Notes under the pieces: model-generated
What the model saw: only the letters and a program-made list of their open reading frames with translations
Told to the model about the DNA's origin: nothing
Databases searched by the model: none
Shown: piece by piece, positions 1 to 4,599 of the stretch
How positions within the stretch are numbered: the first letter of the stretch is position 1
How the letters are laid out: the number at the start of each line of letters is the position of its first letter
DNA from: Planctomycetota bacterium
GTDB taxonomy: Bacteria > Planctomycetota > Phycisphaerae > FEN-1346
Reading direction: 5' to 3'
DNA length: 6,623 nt
NCBI GenBank assembly: GCA_026386995.1
Contig: JAPLMO010000019.1
Location: forward strand, 1-6,623
Program-made: the position numbers and the translations under genes

Positions 1-237
1 GTGCGCGGCAAGGCCGGGAATTGGGCGAAGTGGCTTCGCGCCGGCGAGGATGCCGCCATGGTCGAGACGATCCGCGCCAGTTCCCGCACCGGCCGCCCGG
101 CCGGCAACGCGGCGTTCATCGCCCGCATCGAGAAACTCACGGGCCGGACGCTGCGGGCGAGAAAGGTCGGCCGGCCACGCAAGGGCGGAAGGCCGAGAAA
201 GGACCCTAAAGGTGGGCCACCACGAAAACATGGGTAG
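1..237 (+). CDS. REP-associated tyrosine transposase (IS200-like, Y1 type), C-terminal part
   Basis: The frame is open from base 1 to the TAG at 235-237, so this is the 3' end of a gene that starts outside the window; the GTG at base 1 is only an internal codon. The 78 visible residues match the tail of RAYT / IS200-like transposases: the block SRTGRPAGNAAFIARIEKL, then TGRTLRARK, then a basic end. The catalytic HUH and Tyr motifs of this family lie upstream and are not visible. The tail carries two GRPRK units (about residues 57-69), which resemble AT-hook cores, followed by an extra KDPKGGPPRKHG. RAYTs are domesticated single-strand transposases that mobilise REP palindromes. REP-like palindromes and fragments of this gene's own end occur elsewhere in the window, which supports the assignment. 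Whether the full gene is intact cannot be seen. Confidence 0.85.
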   Translation: MRGKAGNWAKWLRAGEDAAMVETIRASSRTGRPAGNAAFIARIEKLTGRTLRARKVGRPRKGGRPRKDPKGGPPRKHG

Positions 238-244
238 CGTCCCT
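198..244 (+). repeat. Copy 1 of a 47-bp repeat covering the transposase 3' end
   Basis: This segment spans the last 12 sense codons of the transposase, its stop codon and a few bases after it. It matches 3071-3117 at 42 of 47 positions, counted by eye. Here it is the native end of the transposase gene; at 3071-3117 the same block stands alone, without the rest of the gene. Confidence 0.85.
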
Positions 245-389
245 AATGGCATTAGGATAAGCCCTCGAACCCTTAGATGGACCAAGGCGCCGACCCGCAG
301 AATGGCCTTGGCGCTGCCTTCCGGGCCGGTGGGGTCGGTTACCAATTGCGGGGGAACCATCCGAAATTCCTTAACCTAATGCCATTAGG
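242..389. repeat. 148-bp segment bounded by 15-bp perfect inverted repeats (MITE-like)
   Basis: CCTAATGGCATTAGG at 242-256 is the exact reverse complement of CCTAATGCCATTAGG at 375-389. Each arm is itself nearly palindromic (CCTAAT, 3-nt spacer, ATTAGG). The interior has further complementary pairs: CCAAGGC 282-288 with GCCTTGG 305-311, and CCGACCC 290-296 with GGGTCGG 332-338. TAGCG occurs just outside each end (235-239 and 390-394), but with a 2-nt offset on the left, so it is not a clean target duplication. There is no convincing coding sequence inside. The corresponding place in the second locus (after 3117) lacks this segment, so it may be an insertion. A small non-autonomous element is the best guess. 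Confidence 0.55.
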
Positions 390-420
390 TAGCGGCCCCC
401 CTTTTCTCCCTATTATTTTG

Positions 421-448
421 TTGCAGGGTTGTTGTGGCGAGGTAGGAT
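421..448 (+). promoter_or_regulatory. Candidate promoter of the transposase remnant, near-leaderless
   Basis: TTGCAG (421-426) and TAGGAT (443-448, 4 of 6 matches to TATAAT) are separated by 16 nt. A start about 7 nt after the -10 box would fall on the ATG at 455, giving a leaderless or almost leaderless message. The assignment is weak: it rests on two hexamers in a short region, and GAGGTAGGA (439-447) could equally be read as a Shine-Dalgarno sequence. Confidence 0.35.
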
Positions 449-493
449 GTCTACATGCCCCGTATGGCGCGAATCGTGATTCCGGACTTGCCA

Positions 494-522
494 GGAAATA
501 GGGGTAGCGTCCCATATTTCCC
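494..522. repeat. Half copy of the REP-like palindrome
   Basis: Bases 494-513 (GGAAATAGGGGTAGCGTCCC) are identical to 3038-3057, the right arm of the large palindrome at 3009-3064. The following TATTTCCC also matches apart from a one-base indel and a substitution. The left arm is missing here. The core GGGTAGCGTCCC also occurs at 232-243 after the transposase stop, so these two 12-bp direct copies flank 244-501. Confidence 0.75.
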
Positions 523-531
523 CCGTATTTC

Positions 532-583
532 CCGGCCGACCGAGGAAAGGGCAATGAGAAAATCGGTATTGTGTCCCCCGAAT
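532..583 (+). repeat. 52-bp perfect direct repeat, copy 1
   Basis: This block begins CCGGCCGACCGAGG and ends GTCCCCCGAAT. It is identical at all 52 positions to 3120-3171. In both places it is the right-most module of a transposase-derived unit. Perfect identity, while neighbouring modules differ by about 10 percent, suggests recent copying or gene conversion. Confidence 0.9.
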
Positions 584-603
584 TCCCCGAATTCCCCCGA
601 ATT
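575..603 (+). repeat. Three tandem CCCC(C)GAATT units
   Basis: CCCCCGAATT (575-584), CCCCGAATT (585-593) and CCCCCGAATT (594-603) follow each other directly. Only the first unit overlaps the 52-bp repeat. The second locus has a single degenerate unit (CCCCCGAATATCCCC, from 3163), so the expansion is specific to this copy. A role is not evident. Confidence 0.7.
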
Positions 604-663
604 CCCGTAGGTCACTGCGCCAGACCTCGACTCTACCGCCGAAAATCACCAAGAGCAAAAAAA

Positions 664-667
664 AGGA
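664..667 (+). promoter_or_regulatory. Ribosome binding site setting the GTG start of the glycosidase
   Basis: AGGA at 664-667 lies 6 nt before the GTG at 674. This spacing and the Tat motif that follows favour GTG 674 over any downstream ATG. Confidence 0.6.
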
Positions 668-673
668 ATCAAA

Positions 674-2938
674 GTGAAACAGAACCCCATCACCCGCAGA
701 GCTTTTGCTCTAGCCGCCATCGCGCTCACGGCGCTCGCCTTGTCGTCCTTTGCCACCGACCCGGCGGCGGAACCGCCACTCCCGCAGTCGGCCGGCAAGC
801 CGGCAGTTGAGATCCCTTTTGCTGCATCTATGCGTCGGGCCGATGTGGCAGTGGCCACGATGAAGGATGGCCAGCGTGAGAGTCTGATCCTGGGCAATGG
901 CGATCTCTATGGGATTGTCTGGGAGAAGGACAACGGCCTCTTCATGCGGATCACCAAGAATGATATTTGGGATGCGCGGGTGGACACCTCCAAGGACGGG
1001 GATCTCCCGCGTGTCGATCCGGTCACCCGCAAAGTGACCGGTCCTGACGGTGCGCCGCCCAGCTACGCTCTTCCCTATCCGCAACCGCGCTGTGCCGTGG
1101 CCTTGCGGCTGGGGCCGATCCCGTTGAAGATGAGCGGACATCTCAATCTCGAGAAGGCCGTGGTGACCATCAAGTCCGGGGAGAAAACGCATACGGCCCT
1201 GCGCATTCTTCAGCAACAGAACGTGCTGTTGATCCACGGGCCGCAACCGGTGGTGCTGGAAGAAATCAAAGCCGGGACCCTGCCTGCGGCTAAACTCGGC
1301 GCGACCGATGGCGTGTCCTGGTTGCTGATGAACCTGCCCGGCGATAGCGACTACAAGGGCATGGACTATGCGGTGGCCGTCGCCACCCGCGGCGAGGTGA
1401 AGGCGGTCTCGCTCGTCACGTCGTTCGATCCTGGAACCGGCGATGTGCTGACGCGCGCCATCTCTCTGGCCCGGAAGGCCGCCGCCGCACCAGAGCAGGG
1501 CCTGATCGCCAAGCATGAGCAGGCATGGCATGACTACTGGGCCCGCAGTGGTGTGGCGCTGGCGGATAAGACGGTTGAGCGCTGGTGGTATCGCATGCTC
1601 TATTTCGCCGGAACCGTCTGCCGTCCCGGCGCCGCCCCGGTTCCGATCCTGCCGCCGCTGGCCACCGACGACACGCCGTGGCATGCGGATTTCCATCACA
1701 ACTACAATACTTGGCAGGCCTACTGGCCGCTGCCGGCCGCCAATCATTCCGAGTTGGTCGATCCCTGGGTTGCCTACAACCTTGACATGATCCCGCGCTA
1801 TAAGAATCTTGCCAGGGTCACGTATGGTTTGGAAGGACTCCATGTGCCGATCTCGTCGTATCTGCACGAGCCTGATCCGGCAGACTGCAAGAGCAAGAAC
1901 CAGCGGCAGATGTCCATGAACCCTTGGGGCCTGACCATCGGTCTGCAGGCGATGACCCTCCAGAATATGTGGCAGAAATATCTGTGCGATCAGGATGTGG
2001 CCTACATGAAGGCGAAGATCTATCCATTTCTCAGGGAGGTGGCCACTTTCTATGTTGCGCTGATGGGAAAGTGCCAGCGGGATGCCAAGGGCAAGGTTCT
2101 TCTGGGACCGTCCTACAGCCCTGAGCATGGTTCCATGGGGGTCTTCAACTGTCCCTTTGATATCGCCTATGTCCACTACACCTTCGCTGCCCTGATCGAA
2201 GCGGCGGCGACTCTGAAAATGGACGGTGAACTGGCCGGGAAATGCCGGGAATTCAAGAAGCTGCTGCCGGACTACCCGACCACCCAGCGCAATGGCGAGG
2301 AGATCGTGGTGGACTGGGTTGGCGGCGACTATATCGCGGAGCACAATATCACCGTTCCCGCAGCGCCAGTGTTTCCTGCGGACCAGGTGACCTGGTTCTC
2401 GGACGAGGCGCAAAAGAAACTTTTTCGGCAGACTATCCAGCAAACCCGGTTTAATGAGAACAATTCCCATGTGATGTTCAACATCGCCCGCGCCCGCCTC
2501 TCGATGCCGGAAGGGTTCACGGAAGGCAAGCGCTGGTTCGCCTCGCGTGAATTGCCCAATGGCCTGTTTGTCTGGGAGGGGCATGCGCACGGCACGTTCA
2601 TGGGGGAAATGATCGGCATCGCCGGCATGATCAACGAATACCTGTTGCAGAGTGTGGACAACAAAATCCGCCTCTTTCCGTGCTGGCCAGCCGGCCAGGA
2701 TGCCGCGTTCAGCCGGATGCGTGCGCAGGGGGGCTTCATGGTCTCGGCATCGTTCAAGAACGGGCGGGTCGAGTCGGCGACCATCGAGAGTGTGGCCCGC
2801 AAGCAACTGGTGCTGTTGAGTCCGTGGAAGACGATGCAGGTCAACGGGCGGCCAGTGGAGATCAACAAGGACGGGTTGGTGGTGATTGATACCAAGCCGG
2901 GCGCCGTGCTGGTGTTATCCGAGGGAGATAGACAATGA
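674..2938 (+). CDS. Tat-exported glycoside hydrolase, GH95-like (alpha-L-fucosidase clan)
   Basis: The gene encodes 754 residues, the usual length for GH95. The start is GTG, with AGGA 6 nt upstream. The N-terminus MKQNPITRRAFALA fits a Tat signal (R8-R9-x-F11-x-L13), with a hydrophobic core to about residue 26, so the product is exported folded. After an N-terminal beta domain (GNGDLYGIVW from about residue 74) comes an (alpha/alpha)6-type catalytic region. It contains HHNYNTWQAYW (N343 and N345 correspond to the paired Asn of GH95) and GPSYSPEHG (E484 corresponds to the general acid). A C-terminal block follows (INEYLLQS, then LFPCWPAG, then RAQGGFMVS) that is typical of the GH95 end. The catalytic Asp expected in a DGNFG-like motif is not obvious: the equivalent reads AHGTF (H639). 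The substrate is therefore uncertain; fucosylated or related glycans are an inference. The stop overlaps the ATG of the next, broken ORF. Confidence 0.8.
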   Translation: MKQNPITRRAFALAAIALTALALSSFATDPAAEPPLPQSAGKPAVEIPFAASMRRADVAVATMKDGQRESLILGNGDLYGIVWEKDNGLFMRITKNDIWDARVDTSKDGDLPRVDPVTRKVTGPDGAPPSYALPYPQPRCAVALRLGPIPLKMSGHLNLEKAVVTIKSGEKTHTALRILQQQNVLLIHGPQPVVLEEIKAGTLPAAKLGATDGVSWLLMNLPGDSDYKGMDYAVAVATRGEVKAVSLVTSFDPGTGDVLTRAISLARKAAAAPEQGLIAKHEQAWHDYWARSGVALADKTVERWWYRMLYFAGTVCRPGAAPVPILPPLATDDTPWHADFHHNYNTWQAYWPLPAANHSELVDPWVAYNLDMIPRYKNLARVTYGLEGLHVPISSYLHEPDPADCKSKNQRQMSMNPWGLTIGLQAMTLQNMWQKYLCDQDVAYMKAKIYPFLREVATFYVALMGKCQRDAKGKVLLGPSYSPEHGSMGVFNCPFDIAYVHYTFAALIEAAATLKMDGELAGKCREFKKLLPDYPTTQRNGEEIVVDWVGGDYIAEHNITVPAAPVFPADQVTWFSDEAQKKLFRQTIQQTRFNENNSHVMFNIARARLSMPEGFTEGKRWFASRELPNGLFVWEGHAHGTFMGEMIGIAGMINEYLLQSVDNKIRLFPCWPAGQDAAFSRMRAQGGFMVSASFKNGRVESATIESVARKQLVLLSPWKTMQVNGRPVEINKDGLVVIDTKPGAVLVLSEGDRQ

Positions 2939-3045
2939 CGATTGCACAAAGAATAAACATGAAACAGAACCCTATCTCACGCAGAGCGTTTGCTCTGGCA
3001 AACATAGAAAATACGGGGACGCTACCCGTATTTTCCGGGAAATAG
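2935..3045 (+). pseudogene. Beheaded second Tat-leader gene: only the signal-peptide start remains
   Basis: An ATG at 2935 overlaps the glycosidase stop (ATGA), and an in-frame ATG at 2959 starts MKQNPISRRAFALA. That is the same leader as the glycosidase except for Ser instead of Thr before the twin arginines. The nucleotide match to the glycosidase begins slightly upstream of 674/2959, which favours 2959 as the original start. After codon 14 (about base 3000) the similarity ends; the frame enters the REP-like hairpin and stops at 3043-3045. The rest of the gene is absent: the next coding remnant lies on the other strand. This was probably a translationally coupled operon partner, likely another exported enzyme. 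What it encoded cannot be told. Confidence 0.7.
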
Positions 3046-3064
3046 GGGTAGCGTCCCTGTATTT
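3009..3064. repeat. REP-like long palindrome (56 nt)
   Basis: The left arm (3010-3027, AATACGGGGACGCTACCC) pairs with the right arm (3046-3063) over 18 positions with one G:T wobble; A3009:T3064 extends it. Past a single G/G mismatch (3028/3045) the stem continues with TATTTT (3029-3034) against GAAATA (3039-3044), closing on a 4-nt CCGG loop. One stem-loop of about 25 bp results. Its right arm recurs at 494-522. Such palindromes are the usual substrates of RAYT enzymes, and a RAYT gene end lies at 1-237. It may also act as a transcription stop behind the glycosidase. Confidence 0.8.
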
Positions 3065-3070
3065 CCCGAT

Positions 3071-3117
3071 AAAGGACCCCAAAGGTGGGCAACCACGAAA
3101 GCATGCGTAGAGTCCCT
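3071..3117 (+). pseudogene. Detached transposase 3' end, copy 2 of the 47-bp repeat
   Basis: In frame this reads KDPKGGQPRKHA and then TAG (3108-3110), matching the end of the transposase at 198-237 (KDPKGGPPRKHG). 42 of 47 bases agree. Nothing of the upstream transposase is left: the preceding bases belong to the REP-like hairpin. It is a scar of an internal deletion and not a gene. Confidence 0.75.
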
Positions 3118-3119
3118 CG

Positions 3120-3171
3120 CCGGCCGACCGAGGAAAGGGCAATGAGAAAATCGGTATTGTGTCCCCCGAAT
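3120..3171 (+). repeat. 52-bp perfect direct repeat, copy 2
   Basis: Identical to 532-583 over 52 of 52 bases. It forms the right end of the composite element; immediately beyond it the minus-strand esterase remnant begins (about 3177). Confidence 0.9.
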
Positions 3172-3176
3172 ATCCC

Positions 3177-3620
3177 CGCGTTGTCATTCCAGTGGTACCT
3201 GTATTTGCTCGGCGACTCTTCGGGGGGACGATAGAAACTCCGCGTTTCCACGTATCGAACGGTGTCCTTGAACTCCGGGAGATCGGCTACGGCATTCTGT
3301 GCTTCCATGATCTTCAGCCGGCGGTCCACCTTCTGCTCCCATCCCCCGAATCCGCTGCCGCCGATGACAAACGGCAGAGTGGGCACGCCAAGGTCCTTGC
3401 GGACATCCTTGATGAAATTGACCATATTCTTCTCGTACGCCAGGGTATCCGCCATACTGCACCCGTCCTGCCATCCCTGGTGCCAGCCGAACCCGGCGAT
3501 CTCGTATCCCCTGTCGGCCAACGCGGGGAAGTCGGTCTTAAGATTCGCGAGCTGTTTCTTCACGCCCGCAATCATCCCGTCGTACTCATCGCCGATGCCT
3601 GGGCCGCGCTCTTTCTCACC
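3177..3620 (-). pseudogene. Remnant of a SASA-type (sialate O-acetylesterase-like) carbohydrate esterase
   Basis: On the minus strand the frame reads GDEYDGMIAGVKKQLANL, then RGYEIAGFGWHQGWQDGC (ending near 3458), PFVIGGSGFGGW, and finally YRYHWNDNA, ending about 3177. The order and motifs match SASA/DUF303-type esterases, SGNH hydrolases that remove acetyl groups from glycans. The His of YHWN is likely the catalytic His. The N-terminal GQSN block with the nucleophilic Ser is missing, and the C-terminal helix expected after YHWNDNA has been replaced by the composite element. Within the remnant the frame is open, so the decay is mainly by truncation. Upstream it is fused in frame to a remnant of a different family; the joint lies roughly at 3600-3625. 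Confidence 0.65.
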
Positions 3621-3840
3621 GCCTACAGAAAGTTTCTCGTCGCCCTCACCCCACCAGAAACCACCCACGCTACTGCCCTTGAACCAGTCCGGTATCGGGC
3701 CGGTTTCGGAAATTATGTTGTGAGGCCAAGTTCTTGTCCCATGCATGCAGCGGGTTCCAGATGTGGAACCGCACGCCACAGAAACGACCCTGCCCGCCAT
3801 GGGCCAGTAACAGCGGCCAGTCAGGCCCTCTCGTAACTGA
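3621..3840 (-). pseudogene. Remnant of a DUF2961 / GH172-like gene, frameshifted
   Basis: The minus strand encodes VGGFWWGEGDEKLSVGGEK (GEGDEK at 3633-3650), close to the WWGEGDE-x-x-x-VDGEK signature of DUF2961 (GH172 glycosidases). Upstream, in another minus-strand frame, is [20 protein letters not shown], which looks like the preceding strand of the same family. The joined reading needs a frame change near 3715-3735 and perhaps another near 3805. The GTGSEDYFG motif that should follow is absent because the sequence switches to a SASA-type esterase. This is recognised from memory of the family motif; the boundaries are approximate. It is clearly not an intact gene. Confidence 0.5.
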
Positions 3841-4095
3841 CGCAGTTCGGGGCTAAAGTTTCTGGGGCAACCCCGGATAACGAAAAGAGATATCCCATCC
3901 CAGCGTTTGGGCCGCACGGTCTTACAGACGTGCGGCCCAACAATTTTCCACACGGCGTATGGCGTAGCGCGTGGGGTACCCGGCTGGCCCCCCCACGGCG
4001 GGTTTTCGCCCGTCGGCAGGCGTATGGTCATGCAACAGCAGGACCATGCCACCCCCCCCTGAGACTAGCGCACTACGGGTTTGCGCGGAAAAAGA
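3841..4095. other. Gene-free stretch at the boundary between the two halves of the window
   Basis: No coding region with family-like content is visible on either strand. The stretch holds the 12-bp inverted repeat at 3907-3940, a smaller hairpin (ATGGTC 4024-4029 with GACCAT 4042-4047, plus inner TGC/GCA), a run of seven C (3988-3994) and a run of eight C (4052-4059). Confidence 0.6.
3907..3940. terminator. Perfect 12-bp stem-loop, possible bidirectional terminator
   Basis: TTGGGCCGCACG (3907-3918) and CGTGCGGCCCAA (3929-3940) pair perfectly around a 10-nt loop. On the plus strand CAATTTTCC follows, a short T-run; on the minus strand there is only AAACG, so termination is more plausible in the plus direction. 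It lies between the decayed glycan cluster and the downstream operon. It could instead be another REP-type palindrome or an operator. Confidence 0.5.
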
Positions 4096-4125
4096 TTGAC
4101 GCCGCGCGAAAGGCGCTGCTAGTTT
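4096..4125 (+). promoter_or_regulatory. Candidate sigma70-type promoter of the downstream operon
   Basis: TTGACG (4096-4101) is followed after 18 nt by TAGTTT (4120-4125). The -35 box is good (5 of 6); the -10 box is poor (T, A and the final T match). Transcription would start near 4132 and leave a leader of about 155 nt before the GTG at 4287. The position, upstream of three co-directional genes and downstream of a gene-free stretch, fits an operon promoter. Confidence 0.5.
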
Positions 4126-4131
4126 ACACGG

Positions 4132-4286
4132 GATTTCCGAAGCGGGAGGGGTCTAGCCGCCGGAAGGAACGCGGCCGGAAGGGGTCGGGAGCCCGAAGTC
4201 TCGGGCCTCGGGACCCTCTTTCTGGCGCGGCGCTCTTACGGGCGGACCCTTTCCCGGGCATTTGCCGCAAGCGAAGGGGCGGCACC
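4132..4286 (+). promoter_or_regulatory. Structured 5' leader of the operon
   Basis: GCCGGAAGGGGTC (4174-4186) pairs with GACCCTCTTTCTGGC (4212-4226), with two G:U pairs and a 2-nt bulge. Inside it GCCCGA (4191-4196) pairs with TCGGGC (4201-4206) around AGTC. Further on, CCCTTTC (4247-4253) can pair with GAAGGGG (4273-4279), which is the Shine-Dalgarno sequence of the next gene, so the ribosome site may be hidden. I do not recognise a known riboswitch or leader family. GC-rich DNA folds easily, so a regulatory role is inferred. Confidence 0.4.
4274..4279 (+). promoter_or_regulatory. Ribosome binding site that sets the GTG start at 4287
   Basis: AAGGGG (4274-4279) stands 7 nt before GTG 4287. 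It decides against the much longer reading from an ATG at 3930, whose N-terminal part is arginine-rich and runs through the gene-free stretch and promoter. Confidence 0.6.
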
Positions 4287-4571
4287 GTGGGCGAGGCGGA
4301 AGGCACGCATCCGGCTCAGAAAGTGAGCCCGGAAGAACGGGCGAGGCAGTTCATCGCTACCCTCAGCGAGGAGGAGATCATGCTCCTGAGGCTCCGCGAC
4401 GAACTGTACTCCGGCCGTTGGGACGCCATGCTGGCGGACCTGAACGACCGCCTCCATGGCAAACCGTACGTGTTCAAACTCGCCCACCGCATCCAGGACG
4501 ACATTGAGCGGATCGAACGGCTCAATCGGTTCGAACGCCAGTTTAACGTGGACTTGGCGAAGTACATCTGA
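4287..4571 (+). CDS. Conserved-looking small protein of unknown function (94 aa)
   Basis: The gene starts at GTG 4287 behind AAGGGG and ends at TGA 4569-4571. The product has no signal peptide or membrane segment and is likely cytoplasmic. It is charged and predicted mostly helical: SPEERARQFIATLSEEEIMLLRLRD-type helices, then RWDAMLADLNDRL, GKPYVFKLAHRIQDDIERIERL and a closing NVDLAKYI. I do not know a named domain with this pattern; it resembles small hypothetical proteins of planctomycete-like genomes, but that is an impression from memory. The next gene begins 28 nt downstream, so the two are probably co-transcribed. A helical adaptor or regulator would fit, but no function is shown. The long structured leader upstream suggests that its expression is controlled. 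Confidence 0.7.
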   Translation: MGEAEGTHPAQKVSPEERARQFIATLSEEEIMLLRLRDELYSGRWDAMLADLNDRLHGKPYVFKLAHRIQDDIERIERLNRFERQFNVDLAKYI

Positions 4572-4599
4572 GGACCCAGGGCGGATCGTGGAGCCAATC

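Larger units (their letters stand above)
455..610 (+). pseudogene. 5' remnant of a RAYT/IS200-like transposase fused to repeat sequence
   Basis: The ATG at 455 opens with MPRMARIVIPDLP, the classic N-terminus of RAYT / Y1 transposases, which normally continues with HHVTQRG. Here the match stops after 13 codons (about base 493) and the frame runs straight into the REP-like half repeat and the 52-bp repeat. It stays open by chance to the TAG at 608-610, a 51-residue product in total. The last part reads NSPNSPEFP because it translates the CCCCGAATT tandem. None of the catalytic motifs are present, so a functional transposase is excluded. It is the 5' end of a copy whose middle has been deleted, complementary to the 3' ends at 1-237 and 3071-3117. 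Confidence 0.7.
238..673. other. Non-coding stretch between transposase and glycosidase, filled with repeats
   Basis: This 436-nt gap holds, from left to right: a MITE-like inverted-repeat segment (242-389), a pyrimidine-rich stretch (about 395-418), a candidate promoter and the 5' remnant of a transposase gene (455-493), half of a REP-like palindrome (494-522), a 52-bp repeat (532-583), a CCCCGAATT tandem (575-603), and the ribosome binding site of the next gene. No strong promoter for the glycosidase is visible between 604 and 663. Confidence 0.7.
3009..3171. mobile_element. Composite RAYT/REP deletion derivative inserted in a Tat-leader gene
   Basis: Three modules lie side by side: the REP-like hairpin (3009-3064), a detached transposase 3' end (3071-3117) and the 52-bp repeat (3120-3171). 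The same modules surround transposase pieces at 198-583, in a different arrangement. The unit interrupts the ORF starting at 2959 on its left and abuts a truncated minus-strand esterase remnant on its right. No target-site duplication is visible, so insertion accompanied by deletion, or recombination between repeats, is more likely than a clean insertion. There is no complete transposase, so it would need one in trans. Confidence 0.6.

Noticed and set aside
195..660. A possible CRISPR array, because of several short repeats
   Set aside because: The repeats differ in length and spacing, no regular repeat-spacer pattern exists, and no cas-like gene is present.
710..2806. A very long open frame (698 codons) on the minus strand
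   Set aside because: It lies entirely antisense to the GH95-like gene, shows no family motif, and is the usual mirror frame of a G/C-rich gene.
3159..3836. A 225-codon plus-strand open frame
   Set aside because: It is antisense to the recognisable esterase and DUF2961 remnants and has no motif of its own.
2862..4052. The whole 396-codon minus-strand frame as one intact gene
   Set aside because: Its two ends translate a non-coding stretch and the composite element plus part of the glycosidase gene; only the middle carries family motifs, from two different families.
3930..4286. A 119-codon N-terminal extension of the 94-aa protein from ATG 3930
   Set aside because: The stretch is Arg-rich without domain character, overlaps the hairpin, C-runs and candidate promoter, and a good ribosome site sits before GTG 4287.
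4456..4599. A start of the propeller gene at ATG 4456
   Set aside because: It would overlap the 94-aa gene out of frame and would bury the signal sequence that begins at 4600.
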